Shown piece after piece: positions 23,607 through 33,647 of a stretch of DNA of 64,000 bases. Position 1 is the first letter of the stretch. Every line of letters starts with the position of its first letter. Location of the stretch: assembly GCF_000471905.2 (NCBI RefSeq), contig NW_006494876.1, positions 1,471,814 to 1,535,813 on the forward strand. The letters are read 5' to 3'. The stretch comes from Amborella trichopoda. Its lineage: Eukaryota; Streptophyta; Magnoliopsida; Amborellales; Amborellaceae. Both the position numbers and the translations under genes were made by a program. The notes below the pieces were generated by a model that did no database searches, was not told where the DNA came from, and saw only the letters and a program-made list of their open reading frames with translations.

Positions 23607-24078
23607 CCCGGCTCAGGCCAGCAACCTGTATAGCTTGTCCCATCCTCTAGATGCCTTGTCACTATGAAGCCACCTGTACAGTTATCCAGACGAATCTACA
23701 AAAAAGACAAAAGGAAGTCGCCAGATGGCATCCGCCGTACGCCAAAAGATGCCTTCCGTACTATATGGCAGACATAAGATATTTTTACTTTTTCTTTAAG
23801 TCATGTCAAGTACAAAAGTAACTTTTACTTTTTCTTTTATTCGTGTCTTGTTTTTATCTTTAAGTCACATATGATTTTAAAGATTCACTTCTGTCTTATC
23901 CACCTCGCTAGCTTACCTCTGTGAGTGCAATACTAGCTCACCATTTCCTTTTTGTCATATCCATCTTGCCAGCTTACCTCTACGAGTGCGATGCCAGCTC
24001 ACCTCTGAAAGATTCCTTTCGCTCAGAGATGTCCCCTCTCCACTTTACAGCTCAACTCTTGCTCACTCACACTTGCCT

Positions 24079-24086
24079 ATAAATAC
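24079..24086 (+). promoter_or_regulatory. TATA box of the pararetrovirus transcript promoter, plus copy
   Basis: TATAAATA lies about 470 bp after the last viral domain, preceded by CTTGCC and followed by CT-rich sequence. The position between the last ORF and the leader matches the 35S-type promoter of Caulimoviridae. Transcription would run rightward, towards the spacer and the other arm. Confidence 0.7.
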
Positions 24087-24485
24087 CTCTCTTCTCCTTC
24101 ATTTGGGAAATCGAGGAATTCTCACCTTCTCCCTCTCTGCTCTGAAAAGCTCTGCCCGCTCTCTCTCTCTAAAGCTTCAGTGCTCTCTCTCCTATCTACC
24201 CGATCCTTGCAAATTTTGCAGGCAAGCCTTTCGCAAGTAAGATCTTTCCGTTAGTCTTTATTTTCTATTTGCAATGTGCGAGTGTAATATACATACGTTA
24301 CCATCGTTCTCTCCGGACGAATGGGAACACTTTTCAAGTTTCTGCCTTTGTACCTTGTAAGTTAGACACCGTCTGTATTCAGTTTGTAATTTGTATCTGT
24401 TTGCTGTATTGTTTACAATACTTTGTTTAAATCTGTATCTATATTATCTGTATTTGGTCTGTTTTACTCTGTTTAAAGCAGTATC

Positions 24486-24491
24486 AATAAA
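24486..24491 (+). terminator. candidate polyadenylation signal, plus copy
   Basis: AATAAA lies about 375 bp after the expected transcription start, within the leader, as expected for the terminally redundant RNA of a pararetrovirus. It is conserved at the mirrored position in the minus copy (25308-25313). Confidence 0.5.
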
Positions 24492-24696
24492 ATTTGTTTA
24501 TATTATTGTCATGCAGTTTAAATTAATATTTAGTGTTAAACTACTAAATAATACTTATACCACTTGGATATTAGTAAATATCTCTGTTATTTCCTTTATT
24601 ATTATTCTCTTCACATTTCTCTATTACTCTTCTCTTTTTAGATCATTATTATACTATAGTACCATGTTCTCTATGATATTAAGATAAAATTAGAAG

Positions 24697-24849
24697 TTAT
24701 ACGTCGGCTACTAGGACCTTTGGTATGTTCCAATTTTGAATATATTGTTCAACATTTTCAATAACTACTTCTTCTTTATTTTTTACCCTTAGAGTATTTT
24801 TAGAAGATGATAGTGTTTTATTAGATAAGGTTTTAATAAAATTCTCCAT
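24697..24849 (-). pseudogene. start of a pararetrovirus polyprotein inside the palindrome spacer
   Basis: From ATG at 24849 the minus strand encodes 50 residues starting MENFIKTLSNKTL and ending NIPKVLVADV, then TAA at 24697-24699, where viral sequence meets the plus copy. It lies downstream of the promoter, leader and primer binding site of the minus copy, exactly where the first ORF (movement-protein end) should begin in a circularly permuted genome. The corresponding part is missing from both full-length arms. The stop is created at the junction. Identity as the movement-protein N-terminus rests on position, not on a recognised motif. Confidence 0.6.
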
Positions 24850-25094
24850 TTATCGGTACGAGTAATGACTCTAGTCAACCTCTTACGTCTTGAACGGCTC
24901 TCCTTGGCCTAAATGGTCTTTAACGACTGGGCGGCAATGAGTCTTAACTCTCGGACTACCGTATAAATGACTAATTTTATTATAATCTTATCTAATAAAT
25001 ACTATACTCAGCTAAAAATAGTCTAACAGTAAAAATTTTAAGAATTTCTAATGGCTCTGATACCAAACAGCTCCAAGATCTAAAATCGTCTGAA
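24701..25094. other. asymmetric spacer of the viral palindrome
   Basis: This is the only sequence between the two 7-kb arms and belongs to the minus copy alone: leader, primer binding site and polyprotein start. The mirror symmetry ends at about 24700 on the left and 25095 on the right (TAAAATTAGAAGTT and its complement). Confidence 0.75.
25053..25065 (-). other. pararetrovirus tRNA-Met primer binding site
   Basis: The minus strand reads TGGTATCAGAGCC, complementary to the 3' end of plant initiator tRNA-Met, the primer for Caulimoviridae minus-strand DNA. It lies about 650 bp downstream of the minus-copy TATA box, similar to the leader length of well-studied members. The plus copy stops short of this site. 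Confidence 0.85.
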
Positions 25095-25307
25095 ATTCTT
25101 AACTTCTAATTTTATCTTAATATCGTAAAGAACATGGTACTATAGTCTAATAATGATCTAAAAAGAGAAGAGTAATAGAGAAATGTGAAGAGAATAATAA
25201 TAAAGGAAATAACAAAGATATCTACTAATATCCAAGTGGTATAAGTATTATTTAGTAGTTTAACACTAAATATTAATTTAAACTGCATGACAGTAATATA
25301 AACAAAT

Positions 25308-25313
25308 TTTATT
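25308..25313 (-). terminator. candidate polyadenylation signal, minus copy
   Basis: AATAAA on the minus strand, the mirror of the signal at 24486-24491, about 400 bp downstream of the TATA box at 25714-25721. Confidence 0.5.
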
Positions 25314-25713
25314 GATACTGCTTTAAAAAAAGTAAAAACAGACCAAATACAGATAATATAGATACAGATTTAAACAAAATACTATAAACAGTACAGCAAA
25401 AAGATACAAATTACAAACTGAATACAGACGGTGTATAACTTACAAGGTACAAAGGCAGAAACTTGAAAAGTGTTGTCATTCGTCAGGACAGAACGATGCT
25501 AACTTATGTATATTACAGTCACACATTGTAAATAGAAAATAAATACTAATGGAAAGATCTTACTTGCAAAAGGCTTGCTTGGAAAATTTGCAGGGATCGG
25601 GTAAATAGGAGAGATAGCACTGAAGCTTTAGAGAGAGAGAGCAGGCAGAGCTTTTCAGAGCAGAGAGGGAGAAGGTGAGAATTCCCCGATTTCTCAAATG
25701 AGGAGAAGAGAGA

Positions 25714-25721
25714 TATTTATA
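25714..25721 (-). promoter_or_regulatory. TATA box of the pararetrovirus transcript promoter, minus copy
   Basis: TATAAATA on the minus strand in the same context as the plus-copy box (preceded by CTTGCC). Its transcript would run leftward, so the promoters at 24079 and 25721 converge across the 0.39-kb spacer. Confidence 0.7.
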
Positions 25722-26201
25722 GGCAAGTGTGAGTGAGCAAGAGTTGAGCTGTAAAGTGGAGAGGGGTCATCTCTGAGCGAAAGGAATCTTTCAGAGGTGA
25801 GCTGTCATCGCACTCGTAGAGGTAAGATGGCAAGATGGATAAGGCAGAAAGGAAATGGTGAGCTGGTATTGCACTCACAGAGGTAAGCTGGCGAGGTGGA
25901 TAAGACATAAGGGATCTTTAAAGTCAGATCTGACTTAAAGATAAAAACATAACACGACTTGACACGAATAAAAGAAAAAGTAAAAGTTACTTTTGTACAT
26001 GACATGTCTTAAAGAAAAAGTAAAAATATCTTCTGTCAGCCATATAGTACGAAAGGCATCTTTTGTCGTACGGCGGATGCCATCTGGTGACTTCCTTTTG
26101 TCTTTTTTGTAGATTCGTTTGGATAGCTCTATAGGTGGCTTCATAGTGACAAGACATCTAGAGGATGTGACAAGCTATACAGGTTGCTGGGCTGAGCCGG
26201 G

Positions 26202-27340
26202 CTATTCGGGTCTTTGGCTGAAGTCATCAGCACGCTTAGATGGAGAAGGGGTAGCTTCAAAAGTTTCTTCCTGTATGATCTTTAACAGTTGATTTTCTAG
26301 TTCATCTTTGGCCGCTCTACGGTTTTGTCTTCGCATTTGTCTTATATATTCGGCGAAAGTATTTGGGTCAAATTTAAGAGTATTCTGACAATCATGAGTA
26401 GCAGGAAGTATTCGTTTGGGTTTTATCATATTTGGGTCCATGCTAAAAACATCCCACCATCTAATCGATATTCTCTTTCCCAAACGGGGTATATATTCAA
26501 AATTATTATGAATATTCTCATTTAGTCCGTATTCCCACTTTACTATCCAAGGTATTTGATATATAGCCATAAAATAAAGATGATAGTCAAAATCATCATC
26601 AACTCCATTGTATTCAGCAAATGTTATTTGAGCTTTTTTAAATGGATCTGGCAATATCTGAGTTCCTGATCCCCAGATTAGAAACCAGTAACGGAACCAA
26701 CTAGGGAATCTTTCAAAAACAGGCATTTTTATCTGAATAAACCATGTATGAGAATTATTTAGGTTTTGATATGCAAATACTTTATGCCATACATCTATAT
26801 ATTCAGTATATCGATACGATTTATATTGAAATTATGAGGCTTGAAGTTTCCGGTCTTGAGATGGACTGCATCCCCAATCATCATATGATAGTAATTTTTT
26901 GATCTGCATTTTCGAATATCCAATTATTTTTGTATTGGGATTGAAGAAATGAACTATTGAAATAGATCTTGTTTCTAAAAGAACAGCTTCGTACCATTCT
27001 CTGGTTTTGTAGCCGTTTGAAGGATAGAGGTGGTTTTGTAAATATAGAGGGGCTAGTTTGTTTGGGTCTATATGTATATGCTTGTCATAACTAGTAAAAT
27101 CTACCAAGAAAGTAGTTTCTTCAAATACTGATTTATTTGGGTTATTGGATTTATTGGGACTAGATGCAGGAGTGAAAACTGGAGTGGATTTTGGTTGAGA
27201 TGAATATTCTGGGTAATTAATTGATCTTGCTGGAGATAAAGGTGGAAAGGTATTTAGATGAGAGTCAGATATAGTTGGGACAATCTCCATAGGCAATTTT
27301 CCTTTATTACTATTATTGATATTCATTTTAAATAGCGGTA
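26202..27340 (-). pseudogene. C-terminal domain of unknown function, minus copy
   Basis: Open pieces are 27572-26832 (which begins in RNase H) and 26726-26202. The second piece keeps the segment lost in the plus copy: FERFPSWFRYWFLIWGSGTQ followed by a phenylalanine-rich part, RISIRWWDVFSMDPNMIKPK and a glutamate-rich C-terminus ending FSQRPE. The first piece reads without a break from RNase H through FLTREFLQGGRGLP into the serine/proline-rich start, showing the domain was translated as part of the polyprotein. Compared with the plus copy, 42 bp are missing at the join, in frame. One TAA near 26832 separates the pieces. Confidence 0.65.
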
Positions 27341-27794
27341 GACCCCTTCCTCCCTGCAAAAATTCACGTGTGAGAAAATCAGGAAGAGAATTGGAAGAAC
27401 CATGCAGATGTTCATTGGTAAATCGAAAGAAGATAAAATTGCTTGCCAACGTGGTAAAAATCTGTTTAGAGACAAGATTTTGAACATTTTTTTGCCGAAT
27501 ATCTCGTGCAAATTTACAATCAGTTCTAATAAGAAATGAAGTATTAAGAATATCACTTGGAAATTTATTCACACAATGGACAATGGCTAAAATTTCTTTT
27601 TTAATTGTTGAATATTTCTGTTGTGTTGAATTCCAAGCTTTAGATGTATAGTGTACTAATTATTCCTTATTATCTATTTTTTATTTGAGAATTCCTCCCA
27701 AACCAAGTTCGGAAGCTTCACATTCAATAATTTTAAAAGCATTAGGGTCGGATAGGACTAAGCATGGTAATTCAGTTGATTTACTTTTAAGAAT
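27341..27794 (-). pseudogene. RNase H domain, minus copy
   Basis: The domain lies between the reverse transcriptase end (27795) and the C-terminal domain. ECEASELGLGG replaces SDASELGLGG of the plus copy: the GAT of the first catalytic aspartate is GAA here, so the active site would be lost. DCKFARD and FLTREFLQ are visible. Small indels near 27450 shift the frame. Confidence 0.65.
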
Positions 27795-28595
27795 TCAAAT
27801 GGCTTTTGTATGTTGATCCGTCCATTTAGGAGGATTCTTTTTTAATCGATCGTATAAAGGTTTAGCAATTATAGCAAAATCTTTAATGAAATACGAAATA
27901 TAATTTAAGCATCCTAGGAATCGTTGTAATTCGACTTTATTGAGGATAATATCAGGAAATTTAATAGAGAATTCAATAGTTCTATCGATTGGAATGATTG
28001 TACCTTGGAAGATATTATGACCTAAGAATCGAATTTTAGTTTGACAAAGATTCATTTTCTTTGCAGATACTACAAGTCCTGCATTTTTCACAGTATTGAG
28101 AAATATATTTAGATGTTTGAAGTGTTGATGAATATCAGTTGAAAAAATAAGAACATCATCAATATAAACTAGCATATATGTCATATAAGGGTTAAAAACA
28201 TCATTCATGATTTTCTGGAATTCAGATGGTGCATTTTTTAAGCCAAATGGCATTGCATTCCATTCATACTAGCCAAATGGAACATTAAATGCTGTTTTGT
28301 AGCGATCTTTTTCATTTATTTGTATTTGACAGTATCCGGACTTGAGGTCAAATTTTGAAAAGATACAAGCATTTACAAGTCTGTCTAATAAATCTTTTTT
28401 ATTAGGAATTGGATATCTGATCCACTTTAAAACTTTGTTTAGTGGTTTGTAATTAATAACTAATATTGCAACTCCTCGTTCCTTCTTGGCATTATTTTCT
28501 ACATAAAAGGTAGTACAACTCCATGGAAATGAGCTTGGCCTTATTAGTACTTTTTCTAAGAGAGAAGTTATTTCTTTATGACATATTTCTACCAT
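27795..28595 (-). pseudogene. reverse transcriptase domain, minus copy
   Basis: Two pieces in one frame, 28595-28269 and 28253-27795, are separated by TAG in the segment after NVPFG. The first carries LVINYKPLN and FSKFDLKSGY, the second MPFGLKNAP, the catalytic YIDD (28155-28166), FLGHN and RFLGCLNYIS. All key residues that I can see are retained. The start is shifted relative to the plus copy by one missing base at about 28603. Confidence 0.9.
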
Positions 28596-29650
28596 TTTTT
28601 AATCATTTGAATTGGACGAGCTTTTGTTGGTGTTTTATTTTCAGAAAATCCTTCTTCATATGGAAGAGATACTTTATGTTTTCTTCAATTCCAAAATGCA
28701 TTAGGTAAATCACTACATATTTCTTTTTCAAATTGTTGTGTTAGGTTTTCAATTTTTGACTTTATTTCAGGAAGTAATAGTTGTTCTTCAATAATTTTAT
28801 ATTTTATTTCACTTTTGAGCTGATATAAAAAATTTTCTTTATTTTGTATGTTTCGTTTTATATTATTTATTTCTTTTATTTTTGGTTTGTCAATAAACTC
28901 AAATTTTACTTTTATTCCTTCAATTGTTGATTCTCATCCAGTATGGTCTATAACAATAGGGTATAACATACTGATAAAAGGAGTGCCTAAAATAACAGCT
29001 TGGTTAAGTCCTTTTACCATGATAAATGGTAATTCTAGACAGATGCCATTATTACATATGGCAGCATTTGATAATTTATAGTTTATTTTTAATTTGCTTC
29101 CATCAGCTGTATTTAGAATTTGAGTAGTTTTATCAAAATATTTTGTAGGGACGAGTCCTGTGTTTATATAGTTCAAATCGGCACCTTAATCTATCAAGGC
29201 CATGGATTGAAAAAGGTATTCATTATGAACTATGATTTTTAATAAGGTATACCATTTTTAACTGGGGTTCATTTTTATTGTCTGATAATTCTGGTTTATC
29301 CAATATTCTATCATTGGTTAGTAGTTCATCAAATTCTATTTCTTCATCTTCGAAAAGATTATCTACTAACTCATTTGTTAATTCTAATAATTTAATCCTA
29401 TTTTTCAAATTATTAAGTTCAGATTTTACTTCATTAACTTTGTGTTTTAATTCAGCAATAGTAGGTTCTTTATGAATAGTATTCTTCTGAGCAATTCTTT
29501 TAAGAATCTCAGAGAAGCTCTTATCTTCTGGTGGTTTAATTAATGGAGCTGGTTTATGCCTAGCTTTTGTTATTTGAATATATTGACTTATTATTGTTTT
29601 TTTGTCTTCAGTATTAGGTATTTTTTCTATAATTTCCAGAATTAAATTGT
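28596..29650 (-). pseudogene. aspartic protease region, minus copy
   Basis: The active-site segment again has a TAA inside the catalytic triplet (29186-29188) between LID and GADLN, and a TGA at 28934-28936 after the VILGTPF segment, exactly as in the plus copy. The linker helix towards the reverse transcriptase and the E/D-rich spacer before the protease are recognisable. An indel near 29250 breaks the frame upstream of the protease. Confidence 0.8.
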
Positions 29651-31824
29651 CTTATTTAGTAAGAGTATGACATTTGTCGTTTTCTAAAGATGTCTCATTT
29701 AATAAATCTTCATCTTTTATTAGTTCTATATCTAATTCTTCATCAGAACTTTCAGAAGAGGAAGAAGAAGTTGTACTAATATCATTATCATATAGCTGAA
29801 TAATTTCATATAATTGATTTCTTATATTTTCATCTAATATTAATGATTCAATCTTTTTCTTGACATTACAATTATTTTTATAGTGTCCTAATTTTCAACA
29901 TTTATAGCATCTAGGTATTTTTCTTTTATGCTTTTTATGTTTAGAACTTTCTTTAGGATATTGTTCATATTTTTTGTATTTATTTTTCTTATATCCTTTT
30001 TTGTATGATTTTTGTCTCTTTTTTTATTTAATTCTTTTATGGGGTTTATTTTGGGAAAGATTTAGACTATATAAGAATTGTTCGCAAAAGTCACCAAGTT
30101 CTTTGTGACTTGTCATCTTTTGTTTGTCAAGTTGTTTTTTAAGTTTTAGATCAGTACAAAGAGCTAGCCCTTCTGCATATATTTCGGCTGATAATTCACC
30201 GAGAGTATAAAGTGGATATGGTATGATCCCCCCATTTTTGGTCTTAAGTCGATTGCTGACTTTTTCAGCAAATAGATAGGGAAGACCTGAAATAATTTTT
30301 TCTTTCCAATGGTCGGCACTACTATCTTCACGGATAAGGAGGCGGGAAAAAAAAACATGTTTATACCATTTATAGTGAGAAAGGGTTGGACATTTAAGAT
30401 TAGAAAGGAGGTCTTCTGATCGAGCTTCTAGTAGGGCAGTACTTCCAAAAAAATGTAGGGTTATTGTGTATATGAGGGTATTGACAGCATCGCTTTTGAC
30501 TTGAACGATGTCTTGATTTAATTCATTTTTATTATATGATTGTTTAGTGGTTGTTAATATTTGTTGTTTCGATGTATCATTAAGGTGGAAGTCCCACCAT
30601 CCTCTGAGCCAACCAGTAAAACCACAAATAATAGCTTTCGCTACATCTTGGTCATGAGCTCCAGAGACCTTGCATGCAGTGGCATACATGGTCATGTGTT
30701 TCATTATATCTAAATCTGAAGTTCGGACATTCTGTCTGTATTCCAATTAACAATAGTTCGTCCAGAATATGATACAGTATGGGATATAAGGTCTTCTTCG
30801 AATTGTATATAACTGGAGTAGGTCTATGATGGTACATTCTAGTTTGAGTTACAGGTCTCCAGTTTTTACCATAATCTATTCTATTGATATTAGCGTCTTG
30901 AGATGATGATGTAAACGCATCTTTGATATTAGCAATGGTATTCTGAATTTCTGGTATTTCATGTAACATCATAGCTGCTGGTTATGTTATCTTTATTATT
31001 GATTCTTGAATTTTAGCTTTACCTTTATCCTGGATATCTAGATTCACTAATTTAGTAATGAATTGTTGCATTAATTCAGAAGAATGTTCTTCTTTCATTT
31101 GAAATCTTTCTTTATTAATTAGAGGAGGAGGTTTAAATAATATTGCCTTTTTCTTTTCTTTAATTTTTTCTTGTGGTTGTCTGATAATGTTTTCTATCCT
31201 GATGGTCTGTTTTCCTATGGTTTGTAAATATAAATTTGTATAATTATTTTGTTCTAATATATGAGGTAATAGTTCTATTTTATGATAGTGTTCTCCAGGA
31301 AGTGTTTGATATGGAGTAGCTATAGTTTTTAATTCTTCTTGCTTATCTTTTCCTAAGATTTTTATACTTTCTTCAGGAGGATGGATACTTCGAATATGTT
31401 TCTGTTGATCAGTAGTATATGTTTGATATTGATTTTCAAGAGTATGGTGTTTATAGAATTCAGGTATTTTTACTCCTTTTAAGAGTAATGTCGTTTTAAG
31501 CCATTCAAAAAATCCTAAGGTTATCTTTTCTTTTTTAAGGAATTTATTATATCTTTTTTGAGTTATTTGTATTAATTCTTTTGAGAATGTAGATAGGTAC
31601 CAATTTTGAAAATCTTTATTGTTTTCGCTTAAGTAGTCATTTTTTATATAATTTTTATTTATTTTATTCTCCTTTTGTAATGTTAATAATTGAAACTCTT
31701 GATCTGGAGTACTAGTACTTATGGCGTGATATAGAGGTTTGTGTACATTATTCTGAGTCCTAACTAATCCTTGTATTTCAGGTTCTAAAGATGATGTAGT
31801 TTCAGGTCTGGATATGCTAGACAC
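29651..31824 (-). pseudogene. capsid region with zinc knuckle, minus copy
   Basis: Open pieces are 31824-30982 (280 residues), 30972-30652 and 30746-30024. The first begins in the linker after the movement protein (SSISRPET) and includes EEHSSELMQQF; the last has WWDFHLND and the lysine-rich end. The zinc knuckle is at 29868-29909: its second cysteine is intact, unlike the plus copy, but the following codon is TGA (29895-29897). TAA at 29652-29654 is shared with the plus copy. Confidence 0.8.
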
Positions 31825-32088
31825 ATATCTTCTGGATGGTAAGAAATTTGATGTATTTTTTGATAAGGGAAGATAATTATCGTCTCTTATTTTTAAGGAA
31901 GGAGATCTTGTATTAAATAATATTTTTACTTCTCCATCTATATTTTCAATTATTTGATTTGGAATATTATTTTAAGGGGTTTTAATTGCTGGATTTGAAG
32001 TCTGAATTTTCCATTCTTGTGGGAGTTGTATTTATGACCATTGTATTGTTTTAGGGATAATAACTTTTGATCTTTCAGTATTTGTACA
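31825..32088 (-). pseudogene. movement-protein C-terminal tail, minus copy
   Basis: Only the last 85 or so codons remain: TERSKVIIPKTIQWS, a stop, then IQLPQEWKIQTSNPA and the linker towards the capsid. A second stop follows IKTP. The copy is cut at 32088, where AGATCT-rich low-complexity DNA begins. Confidence 0.7.
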
Positions 32089-32492
32089 AATAGATCTAAA
32101 ATAAATAGATCTATTCTAAATTTTATAGAATAGATCTAAATTAGATCTATTCTAAATCTATAGATCTAATTAATATATTCTAAATCTATTTGTATAAATC
32201 TATAGAATAGATCTAAATTAGATCTATTTCTAAATTTAGATATACTTAAGAGATCTAATTAAATAGATCTATTTAATAGATCTAATTAAATAGATCTATT
32301 TAATAGATCTAATTAAGTAGATCTATTTAATAGATATATTAAATCTAAATATAGATCTATTTAAATCTAAGTATTAATATATTTAGATCTATTTAGATAT
32401 ATATTTAGATCTAATAAATAATTAGATATATATTTAGATCTAAATATAAATCTAAATAAATCTAAATATAGATTTATATTTAGATTTAATAT
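32089..32492. repeat. AGATCT/ATTTA low-complexity array
   Basis: About 400 bp consist almost only of the self-complementary word AGATCT joined by TAAATAAAT, ATTTAAT and similar spacers; TTTAATAGATCTAATTAAAT-like units repeat with an interval near 24 bp between 32270 and 32340. Every part is close to its own reverse complement, so the block can fold into many hairpins. It separates two viral fragments. Confidence 0.85.
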
Positions 32493-32642
32493 AGAATTCA
32501 AGTATTTTTTCTCTTTTTAAGAGTAATGTCGTTTTAAGCCATTCAAAAAATCCTAAGGTTATCTTTTCTTTTTTCAAGAATTTATTATGTCTTTTATGAG
32601 TTATTTGTATTAATTCTTTTGATAATGTTGATAGGTACCAAT
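32493..32642 (-). pseudogene. pararetrovirus capsid-region fragment next to the right gap
   Basis: This 150-bp stretch closely matches 31463-31613 in the same orientation (GGTACCAAT... to ...CTTAAAAAGAG on the minus strand). It lies beyond the AGATCT array and runs into the gap, so viral sequence continues there, as on the left side of the cluster. Confidence 0.8.
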
Positions 32643-33214
32643 NNNNNNNNNNNNNNNNNNNNNNNNNNNNNNNNNNNNNNNNNNNNNNNNNNNNNNNNNN
32701 NNNNNNNNNNNNNNNNNNNNNNNNNNNNNNNNNNNNNNNNNNNNNNNNNNNNNNNNNNNNNNNNNNNNNNNNNNNNNNNNNNNNNNNNNNNNNNNNNNNN
32801 NNNNNNNNNNNNNNNNNNNNNNNNNNNNNNNNNNNNNNNNNNNNNNNNNNNNNNNNNNNNNNNNNNNNNNNNNNNNNNNNNNNNNNNNNNNNNNNNNNNN
32901 NNNNNNNNNNNNNNNNNNNNNNNNNNNNNNNNNNNNNNNNNNNNNNNNNNNNNNNNNNNNNNNNNNNNNNNNNNNNNNNNNNNNNNNNNNNNNNNNNNNN
33001 NNNNNNNNNNNNNNNNNNNNNNNNNNNNNNNNNNNNNNNNNNNNNNNNNNNNNNNNNNNNNNNNNNNNNNNNNNNNNNNNNNNNNNNNNNNNNNNNNNNN
33101 NNNNNNNNNNNNNNNNNNNNNNNNNNNNNNNNNNNNNNNNNNNNNNNNNNNNNNNNNNNNNNNNNNNNNNNNNNNNNNNNNNNNNNNNNNNNNNNNNNNN
33201 NNNNNNNNNNNNNN
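32643..33214. other. assembly gap of 572 N
   Basis: The gap hides the right border of the viral cluster; on its right is a family A MITE. Confidence 0.98.
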
Positions 33215-33582
33215 AGGTTACACCTAAAATGTAGAATTACATATACACTAAAAAATCCATTGGAAAAATTACTTTAATGTTTAAAAAACCTCTAATTAAT
33301 TATCTCCACATCGAGATGTGTGAATATAAAAAAAGAAAAAATTGAGTCCCAAAACTAATACATCTTGCAATAAATTATCTAGATTGTCCATATCAAGATT
33401 TTGATATGTTTATAGTATTACTTGATTTTAATCATTTTTGGAGTTTAAATTTTTATAATTAGATATAAAAATAGATTTTGAGATAAGCCTGATAAGTTTT
33501 TCATCAAAATTACATGTTTTGACACAATTTGGAGGTGCGCCTTATTGGATTGTTTAAGGTTGCAACCTTATAGAAACCACAC
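33215..33582 (+). mobile_element. MITE family A, copy 3 (5' end in gap)
   Basis: It starts just inside the left terminal palindrome (AGGTTACACCTAAAATGTAG) and ends GGTTGCAACCTTATAGAAACC. It occupies the same place in this LTR-element copy as the MITE at 1575 does in copy 1, so the MITE was carried along when the host element spread or was duplicated. Confidence 0.75.
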
Positions 33583-33647
33583 CCGATATAAATATGTTTA
33601 TTATTTAAAAATATAAAGAGAGAGTTTTATGTTTACTATTTAAAAAT

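Larger units (their letters stand above)
17485..24700 (+). mobile_element. endogenous pararetrovirus (Caulimoviridae), plus copy
   Basis: Gene order is C-terminal movement protein, capsid region with zinc knuckle, aspartic protease, reverse transcriptase, RNase H and a further C-terminal domain, then a pararetrovirus-type promoter and leader. There is no integrase and no LTR, which separates it from LTR retrotransposons. Layout fits Caulimoviridae; the organisation is closest to petuvirus- and florendovirus-like endogenous members, but the genus is not settled. Many stops and frameshifts make it non-functional. It is the left arm of a 7-kb inverted repeat; the shared part starts near 17696 and ends at about 24700. 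Confidence 0.9.
25095..32088 (-). mobile_element. endogenous pararetrovirus (Caulimoviridae), minus copy
   Basis: This is the right arm of the inverted repeat, with the same gene order as the plus copy read on the minus strand. The two copies differ by scattered substitutions and small indels and carry mostly different stops and frameshifts, but share at least three stops (29652-29654, 29186-29188, 28934-28936). On the outer side it ends at 32088 inside the movement-protein region, directly against an AGATCT-rich array. On the inner side its promoter, leader and primer site continue into the spacer. Confidence 0.9.

Noticed and set aside
32089..32492. CRISPR-like array
   Set aside because: The repeats have no unique spacers of constant length and the context is a plant nuclear genome; it is low-complexity DNA.
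16662..32642. LTR retrotransposon instead of virus
   Set aside because: No LTRs and no integrase; a movement-protein domain and a promoter plus primer-site leader fit Caulimoviridae.
32619..33227. Open frame across the second N gap
   Set aside because: It consists almost only of N and joins unrelated sequences.
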